Assembly: GCA_017640605.1 (NCBI GenBank)
Contig: JAEPQH010000019.1
Location: 1 to 64,000 of the forward strand
Direction: 5' to 3'
From: Balneolaceae bacterium
Lineage (GTDB): Bacteria > Bacteroidota > Rhodothermia > Balneolales > Balneolaceae
DNA length: 64,000 nucleotides
Below, piece after piece: positions 34,497 to 44,655 of the stretch (position 1 is the first letter of the stretch; each line of letters begins with the position of its first letter). A program made the position numbers and the translations under genes. A model generated the notes under the pieces. It saw nothing but the letters and a program-made list of their open reading frames with translations, was not told the DNA's origin and did no database searches.

Positions 34497-37400
34497 ATGA
34501 ACAAAGCTACAAAGCTGTTAATGTCGATTTCTGTATTCAGCATGCTGTTTGCAGTTAGCGCATTAGCTCAGGATCCAACAGATGCTCCTCCTGCTCCAAC
34601 GCAAGACGAAGCAAATGTTATTTCGTTATTCAGTGATGCATACACTGATGTAACGGTTGACACATGGAGAACAAGTTGGTCAGCGGCAACCTTTAAAGAC
34701 ACAACCATTGCAGGTAATGCGGTAAAACGCTACACCTCTCTTGATTTTGTCGGTATAGAAACCGTTGCTAATCAGATTGATATAAGCGGAATGACACACG
34801 TCAATTTCGATTTATGGACACCAAACGCTACTACTTTCAGAATCAAAATTGTTGATTTTGGTGCAGATGCAGCATTTGGTGGAGGTGACGACGTAGAGCA
34901 CGAAGTTGCTTTTGAAAGCGTTGCACAAGGCGAGTGGACTACATACAGCATTTCGCTAGCCAGCATGACCGGTTTAACCACGCAAGGCAATATTTCACAG
35001 ATTATTTTCAGTGGATTGCCAACGGGTGGCGTAACTGCATTTATCGATAATTTATTCTTCTCGGATGAAGGTGTTATCAATATGGTAGATGCTCGCGCTT
35101 TAGATCTGGGAACCGAAGTAACTGTTGAAGGGGTATTAACCACTCCGGATTTCAACTTCTTTAATAATCAGTTCTTTATGCAAGATGCTACTGCCGGTAT
35201 TTCTGTTTACATCGATGGTGATGACGCGGTAGGTACCAACAGCGATGGAAATTCTCCATTTGCAGCAGGTGATATTGTACGAGTAACCGGTACATTAATC
35301 GATACTAATGGTTTACTCCAGGTTGAGTCAGATTCAACTAAGTACACTATTCTTAGCTCGGGTAATGCGTTACCTGCTCCTGTAACAATCACCGAAGCAG
35401 ACATTTCTCTAGATAGTAAATATCAGGGTATGCGTGTTACTTTAAGTACAGCTGCAATGTTAGCAGATGGCGAAACTTGGCCAGAAGATGCCCAAACCAG
35501 TTCGGGTGTTAATGTTGATGTTGTTGCAGGCGATTCTACCTTCACAATGCGTATAGATCGCGATGAGTCTTTCTATGATGGTGCACCAGCGCCAACCGAG
35601 AAATTCCAGCTTTCAGGTAACTTGGGTGCATTTTTCTCTCCACAAATCTTCCCATTTATCGAAGGTGATGTAAGAAATGCATACAAAGTTAACTTTACAG
35701 TAAATACCGCTACGCATCCGGATACGTTGATGGAGGATCATTTCATCCAGCTACGTGGTGCCATTAACGGATCTACCGGTGCATACTTTGGCGGTCAGGT
35801 AATCGATTGGAATTCTTCTTCTACCTTTGTTGCAGAAAACCAAGGTGGCGATTACTGGAGCATCGATAGCTACATGCTTGATGGTGATGCATTAACCTAC
35901 AAAGTTTGGTCTGGTTATGATGCTAACACTGGTTCTAACAATGGTGACGGTGGCTGGGAAATTACCGGTCCTGATCGTCCTACGCGTTCGTTCACAGTAT
36001 CAGCAGATACCATGGTAACTTTATGGTCAGAAAGTCTTTCTGCTCCATTCGAAACCAATGCCGATAGCGTAAGTCTTTTCTTCCGTGTAAATGTTGGCGC
36101 GTTCGTACAGGATGGTTCATTCGATCCGGCAAACGACAAAGTGGGTATTCGTGGAAACGACCAAGTATTCATGAATCCTTCTGATTGGAGTTCAACAGCT
36201 ATTTATCTTTCAAAAGAAGAGCGTGTAGCTGCTGACGGTACCCCAATCGAAGACGATAACTTATTCTATTCCGGTACAGTATTAGTAGACAATGAAGCTG
36301 CAGATACTTTAGGTTCTTTACCTTATAAGTTTGTATTAGAAACCGGATCCGGTGTTCTTTGGGATAACAAAGACGGAAACCAAGATGGTAACCGATTTAT
36401 CGATATACCTGCTTCAGATACAACTGTACATTGGGTGAATTTCCAAGGAAAAGCTCCAACCAATGCTCAAATTGTAACTGCAAATGTTACTTTTGAAGTA
36501 AGTACTGCTGTACTTGAAGTATTAGGTTACTTCGACTCAGGTATTGGCGATAAAGTTGTAGTTCGTGGTGAACCACCATTGGATTGGGGAACTAGCGACT
36601 TCAATACTGCTACATTCGATGATCAGGATGTATTATGGAGATTAACTCAAGAATTCACTAAAGCAGTAGGTTCATCATTCAAGTACAAGTACTTTATTGA
36701 ATATGATGCCTCTAGAAGCGATGCTAGCTCCGATAACTACATCGAAGCAGTAGCTGAAAGTGGAGACTTCGGTTACGAAGAACCGGTAACTACCGGTGGT
36801 GCCGATCGTTTCTTCGACTTTAGTGACGAAGTAACCCAAACTAAAGGTGTTCAGTATTTCAACGATGTGAACACAGGTGCCATTATCCAAGCGGGTAACA
36901 CTCCAAATGGAACCATGTCTGTTACATTTAGAATCGACATGACAGCTGCACTTACTGCAGATGTGCCTTTCCGTCCTGGAACCGATTCATTGTACATGCA
37001 GCTTGAATCTAAATTCACTGCATTAACAAACGGTTTCCGTTCAGGTGGTGGATATTTCGATGATATCACTGCAAACGGAACTGCAGCCGATATTGAATTC
37101 TTACGTTACACACCAGTTGATGGTGAGGACAATATTTACGAATTAACGCTAGACTTAGACCTCACTTCTGGAACCCTAAACGACTTCGGTTATGTAGTTC
37201 GTTATGGTGAGCCATTTAGTGATTACGAAAGCATGGTAGTGAACGGTGGCGGCTTTGCAGCCGGTCGACGTTTCTATCAATTCGTAGATCCATTATCAGT
37301 TGTTAACCTAGGTAACGATCCGTTTTTAGGTGAAGTTCTTCAGTCTCAATGGCCAGAAACCTTCACCATGAAAACTGTTGCTTGGGCTGAATCAGATCTA

Positions 37401-37733
37401 GAGTTCGATGTACAGCCAGATTACGCTGGTCTTGCAACTTCTTCTGATCTTGAGCCAGTTAAACCAGAAGCATTCAGTTTATATCAAAACTATCCTAACC
37501 CATTCAACCCATCAACAAACATTAGCTTTACGTTACCAAACGCAGCTGACGTACGATTGACGGTATACAATGTGCTAGGACAAGAAGTTTCTACACTAAT
37601 TAATGGCAAAACTCTGAACAGCGGTACACATACCGTTGCTTTCGATGCCAGCGCTCTGTCTTCAGGTATGTACATTTACCGTATTGAAGCGGGCAACTTT
37701 ACAAGCACTAAGAGAATGATGCTTATTAAGTAA
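34497..37733 (+). CDS. Multi-module cell-surface protein with T9SS type A tail, SusE/F-like in concept
   Basis: 1078 residues. Signal peptide (MNKATKLLMSISVFSMLFA, cleavage after ...LAQ). Residues 40-190 form a carbohydrate-binding-like beta-sandwich (ANVISLFSDAYTDVTVDTWR, MTHVNFDLWTPNATTFRIKI). Residues 195-390 look like an OB-fold module. Four similar modules then start near 398, 524, 661 and 806, each opening with a V-x-F-x-V/I strand and containing segments such as DKVVVRGEPPLDWG, recalling starch-binding modules. The tail from 988 (AFSLYQNYPNPFNPST) to ...KRMMLIK is a T9SS type A sorting domain. It contains no catalytic motif. I infer a surface glycan-binding role by analogy with SusE/SusF; no sequence homology to them is claimed. 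Confidence 0.72.
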   Translation: MNKATKLLMSISVFSMLFAVSALAQDPTDAPPAPTQDEANVISLFSDAYTDVTVDTWRTSWSAATFKDTTIAGNAVKRYTSLDFVGIETVANQIDISGMTHVNFDLWTPNATTFRIKIVDFGADAAFGGGDDVEHEVAFESVAQGEWTTYSISLASMTGLTTQGNISQIIFSGLPTGGVTAFIDNLFFSDEGVINMVDARALDLGTEVTVEGVLTTPDFNFFNNQFFMQDATAGISVYIDGDDAVGTNSDGNSPFAAGDIVRVTGTLIDTNGLLQVESDSTKYTILSSGNALPAPVTITEADISLDSKYQGMRVTLSTAAMLADGETWPEDAQTSSGVNVDVVAGDSTFTMRIDRDESFYDGAPAPTEKFQLSGNLGAFFSPQIFPFIEGDVRNAYKVNFTVNTATHPDTLMEDHFIQLRGAINGSTGAYFGGQVIDWNSSSTFVAENQGGDYWSIDSYMLDGDALTYKVWSGYDANTGSNNGDGGWEITGPDRPTRSFTVSADTMVTLWSESLSAPFETNADSVSLFFRVNVGAFVQDGSFDPANDKVGIRGNDQVFMNPSDWSSTAIYLSKEERVAADGTPIEDDNLFYSGTVLVDNEAADTLGSLPYKFVLETGSGVLWDNKDGNQDGNRFIDIPASDTTVHWVNFQGKAPTNAQIVTANVTFEVSTAVLEVLGYFDSGIGDKVVVRGEPPLDWGTSDFNTATFDDQDVLWRLTQEFTKAVGSSFKYKYFIEYDASRSDASSDNYIEAVAESGDFGYEEPVTTGGADRFFDFSDEVTQTKGVQYFNDVNTGAIIQAGNTPNGTMSVTFRIDMTAALTADVPFRPGTDSLYMQLESKFTALTNGFRSGGGYFDDITANGTAADIEFLRYTPVDGEDNIYELTLDLDLTSGTLNDFGYVVRYGEPFSDYESMVVNGGGFAAGRRFYQFVDPLSVVNLGNDPFLGEVLQSQWPETFTMKTVAWAESDLEFDVQPDYAGLATSSDLEPVKPEAFSLYQNYPNPFNPSTNISFTLPNAADVRLTVYNVLGQEVSTLINGKTLNSGTHTVAFDASALSSGMYIYRIEAGNFTSTKRMMLIK

Positions 37734-37756
37734 TTCAGATTCTCTATAAGTCTTTT

Positions 37757-37797
37757 CGCAGGTACTCTGATCGGTACCTGCGTTATTAATTTTTTTC
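37757..37797 (+). terminator. Intrinsic terminator between the two blocks of the glucan locus
   Basis: Perfect 9-bp stem CGCAGGTAC / GTACCTGCG with an 8-nt loop, followed by a T-rich run including seven Ts. It separates the uptake genes from the regulator/hydrolase genes. Confidence 0.85.
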
Positions 37798-37804
37798 TTA
37801 CATA

Positions 37805-38794
37805 ATGGCATCAACCATTTACGATATAGCTGAAAAGGCAGGGGTGAGTATCGCTACCGTTTCAAGGGTGTTTAACCAAAGTAACAGCGTTTCTGAAGCA
37901 ACTCGCAAGAAAGTGCTTCGCGTTGCTGATGCGGTGGGTTATCATCCCCAAGCGTATGCTCAAGGCCTTGCCCGAAGTAAAAGTAACACGATCATGGCCG
38001 TGGTGCCTGTGATCTCCAATTACTTTTTTATGGAAGTTCTGGGCGGCATTCAGGATAAACTGAGTGAACAAGGCTATGAACTCACCATTTTTAATGTAAC
38101 TGCTGGCGAAAATCTTTTTAACGAGGTTGAACACGTGTTAAAACGTCGTTGGGCAGAGGGGTATTTATTTATTTCTATTCATCTTACCGACGATCAGTTT
38201 TTAAAATTAAAACGGTTCAATCTTCCTATTACATTAATCGACGAACATTACGAAGGTTTCGATTCAGTTTCGGTGGATAATGTACAAGGTGCTTATCGGG
38301 CTACTAAAACGCTTATCGAACATGGTTACCGGAAAATTGCAATGCTTTCGGCATTAAGCTCTTCGAAACCTATTCGCGATCGATTAGAAGGATACTGTAA
38401 GGCATTAACCGAACACGGAATTCCATTTGATGAAAACTACGTAGTGTCCGGTTCTTCATTTTATCGTGATGGTTTTACCGAAAAGGGCGGATTTGAAGCC
38501 ATGAAAGCGATGCTGAATATGCAAGATCCGCCGGAAGCCTGTTTTTGTGCCTCAGATATTCAAGCAGTTGGCGCTCTAAAAGCAATGGACGATTCCGGAA
38601 AACGTATCCCGTTAATCGGTTACGATGATATTGAACTATCCGAATACATTGGCTTAAGCACAATACGTCAACCCATGCGCGATATGGGCTATTTTGCTAC
38701 TCAGAATTTAATCGAGCGACTGAATAACGCCAATAAAGCTATTTCGCAGACTATTTATTCACCAGAATTCATACAACGTACATCAACATTTTAA
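37805..38794 (+). CDS. LacI-family transcriptional regulator
   Basis: A 329-residue LacI/GalR repressor. The helix-turn-helix is at residues 4-24 (IYDIAEKAGVSIATVSRVFN), with the hinge helix region (RKKVLRVADAVGYHPQAYAQ) next, followed by a periplasmic-binding-protein-like sensor domain (NTIMAVVPVISNYFFMEVLG, GYDDIELSEYIGLSTIRQPM). It starts 8 bp after a terminator and ends 1 bp before the amylase gene, so it is translated with the hydrolase genes. By context it should sense maltose or a maltodextrin and act at the two TGWAANCGNTNWCA operators upstream of 24925. Whether it represses or activates is not visible. Confidence 0.92.
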   Translation: MASTIYDIAEKAGVSIATVSRVFNQSNSVSEATRKKVLRVADAVGYHPQAYAQGLARSKSNTIMAVVPVISNYFFMEVLGGIQDKLSEQGYELTIFNVTAGENLFNEVEHVLKRRWAEGYLFISIHLTDDQFLKLKRFNLPITLIDEHYEGFDSVSVDNVQGAYRATKTLIEHGYRKIAMLSALSSSKPIRDRLEGYCKALTEHGIPFDENYVVSGSSFYRDGFTEKGGFEAMKAMLNMQDPPEACFCASDIQAVGALKAMDDSGKRIPLIGYDDIELSEYIGLSTIRQPMRDMGYFATQNLIERLNNANKAISQTIYSPEFIQRTSTF

Positions 38795-38795
38795 T

Positions 38796-41696
38796 ATGCA
38801 AAACCCAAAAAAACTGTTCACTTTCACATCACTTTTTATAGTACTTGTAGCATTACAAACGCAGGTTTGGGCGCAAGTTGTCACGTTCTCGCCATCCTTT
38901 GCAACTTCCGAAGATTCAATGCGAGTTGTACTCGATGCTACTCAAGGAAATGAAGGCCTCGTAAATTTTGATGGTCGCGTTTACTTACACACCGGTCTGA
39001 TTACCAGCAAAAGTACCAGTGGTAGCGATTGGCAATATGTACCTTTTGGTTGGGAAACCAACGATGCAAGCGTTGAGGCAACGAATCTCGGAGATAACAA
39101 ATGGGCTTTTACATATAAACCATCTATCCGTGAATTTTTTGGTGTTACAGATCCTAACGAAGTTATCGAGCAAGTAGCCATTGTATACAAAGGAGTGAGA
39201 AATGGCTCAATTGTGGCCGAAGGCAAAGATGAAGGAAATGCCGACATTTTTATCGAATTAACAGCAGGGGAAGCTGCTGCTCGCTTCGTTACTCCTGACA
39301 GCGATTACGAGTTTCTAAAAAGTGATGAGAGCTTAGAATTAGTTGGTATTGGAACTGTTAATTCAGGTGATTTAAGTCTCGAATTATTTAAGAACGATGT
39401 ATCAGTAGCAACTACTTCTGATGATACGTTACGATTTACTTATGTACCAGAAGCGGGCGACACTGACATTGAATTCGATTTAGTAGCTTCAAATGGAGCT
39501 GCTCTTTCTGATACTGCTTCCTTTTTTGTAACTGTTCGTGCAAATGATGGGGAAGTAGCAGCAAGACCGGATGGTTTAGAAGATGGAATCACTTACAACA
39601 GTGATACTTCTGTTCAGCTTTCGCTATATGCACCCAATAAGGATTTTGTGTATGTGATTGGCGATTTTAACGATTGGACACCTTCCTCCGAATATTTAAT
39701 GAATAAAGATGTGCAAGGTGGTGATGTTTGGTTTTGGACAGAAATCGATGGGCTTACGGCCGGCGAGCAGTATGGAATGCAATATTTGGTTGATGGAGAA
39801 ATTAGAATTGCCGATCCATATTCTGAACTGGTACTCGACGAATTCAACGATCAATTTATTTCGGATGACGTTTTCCCTAATCTAAAACCATATCCTGCGG
39901 GTAAAACTTCACAAATGGTTGGGTTATTAACTCCCGGTGAAACCGAATACGTGTGGGAAGTAACTGATTTCGATGCACCAGATAACGATGAACTTGTAAT
40001 TTATGAATTACTGCTTCGTGACTTTATTGCCGACCACAGCTACGAAACCTTACTCGATACGCTTGATTATATCTCAAATCTTGGTGTAAATGCCATCGAG
40101 TTTATGCCTATCAATGAATTTGATGGCAACGAAAGCTGGGGTTACAATCCTGCATTTCATCTTGCGCTCGACAAATACTACGGCACACCAAATGCGTTCA
40201 AGCGTTTTGTAGACGAAGCCCATAAAAGAGGAATTGCAATAATTTTAGATGTGGTTCTAAATCACTCTTTTGGCCAAAACCCGTTAGTTCGACTTTGGAA
40301 TGAAGGCGACTTTGGTACTCCAACAGCTGAAAATCCTTATTTCAATCAAGTAGCCAAGCACGATTTTAATGTTGGGTATGACTTCAATCACGAAAGTTCT
40401 GCTACCCGGTATTATTCTAAGCGAGTAATTGAATACTGGCTGGAAGAATATAATGTGGATGGTTTTCGCTTTGATCTTAGTAAAGGATTTACTCAGAAAA
40501 ATTCTCTTGGAAACGTTGGATTATGGGGACAATACGATCAGTCTCGTGTTAATATCTGGTTAGATTACTACGCTCACACCAAAAGTATAAACCCGGAAGC
40601 GTATGTTATTCTGGAGCATTTTGCCGATAATAGCGAAGAAAAAGTACTTGCCGATGCAGGAATGATGCTTTGGGGAAATTCTAATCACGAATATAACGAA
40701 GCAACTATGGGGTATAACTCGAACCTTTCGGGAGTTCTATCTAGCTCAAGAGGTTTTCAGTTTGGACACCTTGTAAGTTATATGGAAAGTCACGATGAGC
40801 AATGGTTGATGTTCAAAAATATCAGTTTCGGTAACTCAAGTGGCGATTACAATATTCGTGAGCTTGGAACTGCACTCGACCGAATGGAACTCGCTGGTTT
40901 ATTCTTTTTCCCACTTCCTGGTCCACGTATGATTTGGCAGTTTGGTGAACTTGGTTACGGCTACGGCGATGATGGCGAGCAATGTTTAAGAGATTCTCCT
41001 GACTGTCCTGCAGCAGCACCCGGTAGAACAGCGAACAAACCGATTCGGTGGGATTACAACGAAGATCCGGATCGAAAAGATGTATACAATACCTGGGCGA
41101 ATCTTATTAACCTAAGAAGAAGTTCACCTGCTTTTACCCGACCTGAGAATGCTGATTATTCGCTGAATGGATCATTCAAATATTTCCGTTTAGAACATTC
41201 TGATACCGACGTAGTAGCTATTGGTAATTTTGGAGTTACGCAAACTACAAGAACAGTAGATTTTACAGAAGGCGGTGTTTGGTACGATTTCTTCAATACC
41301 ACAACTATTGATGTGAATAACGACACCAAGCAGGCCGAGTTTACCTTGGCACCGGGCGAATATCGCTTATTCACAACCAAAGAATTCAACAAATCGGTTT
41401 CATCAGAAATCGAAGTATCCGATGACGCACCAATGGCATACAACCTGTATCAGAACTACCCAAATCCTTTCAATCCATCAACAAATATTACTTTTGATGT
41501 AGCCAAGTCAGGATTTGTGAGTCTAGAAGTATTTAACATGCTGGGTCAAAAAGTTGCTGATTTAGTACAAGAGCCCAAAGCAGCCGGTTCGTATACCGTT
41601 CGTTTTGATGCAAGCGGATTGAGCAGTGGAGTGTATATCTATCGCTTGCGATCCGGCAATGCGGTTAAAACACAAAAAATGATGTTACTTAAATAA
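38796..41696 (+). CDS. Secreted GH13 alpha-amylase with CBM48-like module and T9SS tail
   Basis: 966 residues. Signal peptide to about residue 27 (...QTQVWAQ). After an N-terminal beta region, residues 268-350 look like a CBM48/isoamylase-N module (YVIGDFNDWTPSSEYLMNKD). The GH13 barrel runs from about 410 to 810 with all four conserved regions: DVVLNHSFG, GFRFDLSKG (nucleophile Asp560), ILEHFAD (acid/base Glu607) and ESHDEQ (Asp667). The tail (YNLYQNYPNPFNPSTNITF to ...MMLLK) is a T9SS type A sorting domain, so the enzyme should be at the cell surface or released. It would start starch breakdown outside the cell. It begins 1 bp after lacI. Confidence 0.93.
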   Translation: MQNPKKLFTFTSLFIVLVALQTQVWAQVVTFSPSFATSEDSMRVVLDATQGNEGLVNFDGRVYLHTGLITSKSTSGSDWQYVPFGWETNDASVEATNLGDNKWAFTYKPSIREFFGVTDPNEVIEQVAIVYKGVRNGSIVAEGKDEGNADIFIELTAGEAAARFVTPDSDYEFLKSDESLELVGIGTVNSGDLSLELFKNDVSVATTSDDTLRFTYVPEAGDTDIEFDLVASNGAALSDTASFFVTVRANDGEVAARPDGLEDGITYNSDTSVQLSLYAPNKDFVYVIGDFNDWTPSSEYLMNKDVQGGDVWFWTEIDGLTAGEQYGMQYLVDGEIRIADPYSELVLDEFNDQFISDDVFPNLKPYPAGKTSQMVGLLTPGETEYVWEVTDFDAPDNDELVIYELLLRDFIADHSYETLLDTLDYISNLGVNAIEFMPINEFDGNESWGYNPAFHLALDKYYGTPNAFKRFVDEAHKRGIAIILDVVLNHSFGQNPLVRLWNEGDFGTPTAENPYFNQVAKHDFNVGYDFNHESSATRYYSKRVIEYWLEEYNVDGFRFDLSKGFTQKNSLGNVGLWGQYDQSRVNIWLDYYAHTKSINPEAYVILEHFADNSEEKVLADAGMMLWGNSNHEYNEATMGYNSNLSGVLSSSRGFQFGHLVSYMESHDEQWLMFKNISFGNSSGDYNIRELGTALDRMELAGLFFFPLPGPRMIWQFGELGYGYGDDGEQCLRDSPDCPAAAPGRTANKPIRWDYNEDPDRKDVYNTWANLINLRRSSPAFTRPENADYSLNGSFKYFRLEHSDTDVVAIGNFGVTQTTRTVDFTEGGVWYDFFNTTTIDVNNDTKQAEFTLAPGEYRLFTTKEFNKSVSSEIEVSDDAPMAYNLYQNYPNPFNPSTNITFDVAKSGFVSLEVFNMLGQKVADLVQEPKAAGSYTVRFDASGLSSGVYIYRLRSGNAVKTQKMMLLK

Positions 41697-41734
41697 TATC
41701 CTTCACGTTCTAATTTACCTTCATGGAACTATGT

Positions 41735-43093
41735 ATGAGATTTACTAAAAAAAGTTGGTTGGCACTCTGTGTTTCGATGTTTCTTTTCATTGGATGCTCC
41801 GAACCTTCCACCGAAATACCAATAAGTAAAGTTGAACATCCGGAATGGAGTAAAAATGCAAGTATTTACGAGGTAAACATTCGACAATATACTCCTGAAG
41901 GCACGTTCAACGCCTTTAGGGAAGATTTGCCACGCTTACAAGCCATGGGCGTTGATATCCTTTGGTTGATGCCCATTCACCCAATTGGCGAAGAAAACCG
42001 AAAAGGTACGCTTGGTAGTTACTATGCAGTGAAAGATTTCAAAGCGGTTAATCCCGAATTTGGAACCGAAGAGGATTTTCAAGCGCTGGTGGATGAAGCC
42101 CATGATTTAGGTATGAAAGTAATTATCGACTGGGTAGCGAATCACTCTGCCTGGGATAATGTATGGACTGTAAACAAAGATTGGTACACCTTAGACGATG
42201 AGGGCAATTTCGTACCTCCGGTTGAAGATTGGAGCGATGTAATTGATTTCAATTACGATAATGAAGAGTTAAGAGCTGCTATGCTAGATGCACTGCTTTA
42301 TTGGGTTCGTGAATTTAATATCGATGGCTACCGCTGTGATGTGGCCGGAATGGTTCCTACTGATTTTTGGGTAAATGCCCACGAAGAACTGGATAAGATT
42401 AAGGATGTATTTATGCTTGCCGAAGATGGTGAGCCGGAGCTACTTATTGAAGCATTCGACATGAATTATGCATGGCAGTATGCACACGTAATTCGGGAAA
42501 TTGCTACCGGTGAACAAACCTTTGATGACTTAGACGCATTGTTTGCCAAAGATGCAGAGCGTTTCCCTCCAAATGGCTACCGAATGTATTTTACCACTAA
42601 CCACGATGAAAATTCTTGGAATGGTTCCGATACGGAACTTTATGGGCCAAATTTCGAAAATTTTGCGGTGCTTTCTGCTACGGTAGCTGGTATGCCGCTT
42701 ATTTATAACGGACAGGAATCTGGGTTGGATAAACGCCTCGAGTTCTTCGAAAAAGACGAAATTGAGTGGAAAGAGTATAATTACGAAGATTTCTATCGAA
42801 CACTGCTAACCATTCAAGAAACGAATGAAGCACTTTGGAATGGAGAATTTGGCGGAGACAGAACCCGAATCGAATCGCCTACCGGAACCTATGCGTATTC
42901 ACGCAAAAAAGATGGAAATGAAGTAATTGTGGCAATCAACATTACCGCTCAACCTGTTGAGATAACTGTTCCAAGTTGGGAATCATCTACCTACACAAAA
43001 TATGGGGTAACCGAAGGTGTTTTCAGTGCAGATAACCAATTGTACACCTTCGAATTGCCGGCTCACCGCTGGTTTATCCTGGCTACTAATTAA
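41735..43093 (+). CDS. GH13 alpha-amylase-family lipoprotein
   Basis: 452 residues from the ATG at 41735, which gives a compact lipoprotein signal (MRFTKKSWLALCVSMFLFIGC, lipid Cys21); the upstream ATG at 41723 adds MELC and is less likely. The catalytic barrel is complete: region I WVANHSAWDN, region II GYRCDVAG (Asp202), region III LAEDGEPE (Glu230), region IV TNHDENSW (Asp291). The short barrel without accessory modules resembles cell-associated maltodextrin-cleaving GH13 enzymes. As a lipoprotein it probably acts on oligosaccharides in the periplasm or at the outer membrane after the surface amylase. It follows that amylase closely, on the same transcript. Confidence 0.92.
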   Translation: MRFTKKSWLALCVSMFLFIGCSEPSTEIPISKVEHPEWSKNASIYEVNIRQYTPEGTFNAFREDLPRLQAMGVDILWLMPIHPIGEENRKGTLGSYYAVKDFKAVNPEFGTEEDFQALVDEAHDLGMKVIIDWVANHSAWDNVWTVNKDWYTLDDEGNFVPPVEDWSDVIDFNYDNEELRAAMLDALLYWVREFNIDGYRCDVAGMVPTDFWVNAHEELDKIKDVFMLAEDGEPELLIEAFDMNYAWQYAHVIREIATGEQTFDDLDALFAKDAERFPPNGYRMYFTTNHDENSWNGSDTELYGPNFENFAVLSATVAGMPLIYNGQESGLDKRLEFFEKDEIEWKEYNYEDFYRTLLTIQETNEALWNGEFGGDRTRIESPTGTYAYSRKKDGNEVIVAINITAQPVEITVPSWESSTYTKYGVTEGVFSADNQLYTFELPAHRWFILATN

Positions 43094-43110
43094 TCAAACT
43101 AAATAAAAGT

Positions 43111-44631
43111 ATGACAGAGCTTACCTCACAAAAACCAAGACTGAGCTTTTGGCAAATCTGGAACATGAGTTTTGGGTTTTTGGGCATTCAAATGGGATTT
43201 GCACTACAAAACGCAAACACCAGCAGGATTTTTGAAACTTTGGGAGCCGACACCTCGAGTTTAGCCATTTATTGGTTAGCAGCTCCCGTTACAGGATTAA
43301 TTGTTCAGCCCATCATCGGCTATTACTCTGATAGAACTTGGATTCCTAAATGGGGGAGACGTCGCCCTTATTTTGCATTAGGAGCTATAACCGGTGCAAT
43401 TGCACTTGTGTTGATGCCAAACTCAGCTGCTCTCTGGATGGCAGTGGGTGTGCTTTGGATTATGGATGCTTCCATTAATGTAACTATGGAGCCGTTTCGC
43501 GCTTTCGTGGGTGATTTATTACCTGATGAACAACGAACCACCGGTTTTGCTATGCAAAGCTTCTTCATTGGAATTGGTGCGTTGGTCGCCTCATTCCTAC
43601 CCTGGATCTTTGCAAACTGGTTGAGTATCCCAAATACAGCACCGGAAGGCATCATCCCGCCCTCCGTAAAATATTCGTTCTACATTGGGGCTGCAATGTA
43701 CTTCATTACGGTGATGTGGACGGTGTTCAGCACTAAAGAATATCCACCGGCTGAAGATGAAGATCACGACGAACCTGCTATGAAACCGGAAGAAGAATCT
43801 GGTTTTGCACAAAGATTTTCGAAAATAGGATGGATTTCTATCGGACTTGGTGCTGCTTTTTCAGCCTATGTTGCATTTTCGGGCATTGATCCTCAACTCC
43901 ATGTACTTGGTGGCGGTCTTATCTTTTACGGCTTGGTAAATATTATTGGTATGGCACTAACCAAAAAGGGTAAAACCAAAGCAGCAATGGTTCACATCGT
44001 TAAAGATTTCATCACCATGCCGAAAACGATGGTGCAGCTTGCTTATGTACAGTTTTTCACTTGGTTCGCATTATTTTCAATGTGGATTTATACCACTTCT
44101 GCGGTAACCTCACACATTTACGGAACCACCGACACTACTTCGCTACTGTACAATCAAGGAGCGGATATGGTTGGTAATCTATTTGGTGGCTACAATGGAA
44201 TTGCGGCACTTGCTGCTATCATTCTGCCATGGATTGCGCGAAAAACCAATCGAAAAATTACGCACATGCTTGCGCTGTTTTGCGGTGGTATTGGTTTGAT
44301 TTCGATGTACTTCATTAGTGCTCCGGCTTGGCTGTGGCTAAGTATGGTAGGCGTTGGTATTGCTTGGGCAAGTATTTTGTCTATGCCGTATGCAATTCTT
44401 TCCGGTTCCTTACCGGCCGAAAAAATGGGGTACTACATGGGTGTATTCAATTTCTTTATTGTAATTCCTCAAATTATGGCGGCATCATTACTTGGTTTTA
44501 TACTAACTACCTTTTTCGATGGCGAAACCATCCTCATTTTAGTAACCGGTGGTGTTTCGATGTTGTTGGCGGGCTTCCTCACATTGCGTGTTGAAGACAA
44601 TGCCGACGATCACACTGCGATTCCAACCTAA
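43111..44631 (+). CDS. MFS/GPH-type maltose or maltodextrin permease (MalT/SLC45-like)
   Basis: A 506-residue inner-membrane protein with about 12 hydrophobic segments. The N-terminus LSFWQIWNMSFGFLGIQMGF, ALQNANTSRIFETLGAD and the loop YYSDRTWIPKWGRRRPYFAL are characteristic of the bacterial MalT/plant SUT/SLC45 sugar:cation symporter group. Its place between two amylases and a pullulanase supports maltose or short maltodextrins as substrate. It provides the cytoplasmic uptake step for the locus, taking the place of an ABC importer. The start at 43111 lies 17 bp after the lipoprotein amylase stop. Confidence 0.9.
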   Translation: MTELTSQKPRLSFWQIWNMSFGFLGIQMGFALQNANTSRIFETLGADTSSLAIYWLAAPVTGLIVQPIIGYYSDRTWIPKWGRRRPYFALGAITGAIALVLMPNSAALWMAVGVLWIMDASINVTMEPFRAFVGDLLPDEQRTTGFAMQSFFIGIGALVASFLPWIFANWLSIPNTAPEGIIPPSVKYSFYIGAAMYFITVMWTVFSTKEYPPAEDEDHDEPAMKPEEESGFAQRFSKIGWISIGLGAAFSAYVAFSGIDPQLHVLGGGLIFYGLVNIIGMALTKKGKTKAAMVHIVKDFITMPKTMVQLAYVQFFTWFALFSMWIYTTSAVTSHIYGTTDTTSLLYNQGADMVGNLFGGYNGIAALAAIILPWIARKTNRKITHMLALFCGGIGLISMYFISAPAWLWLSMVGVGIAWASILSMPYAILSGSLPAEKMGYYMGVFNFFIVIPQIMAASLLGFILTTFFDGETILILVTGGVSMLLAGFLTLRVEDNADDHTAIPT

Positions 44632-44655
44632 GTTTAATCTCACAAAATTAACTCA

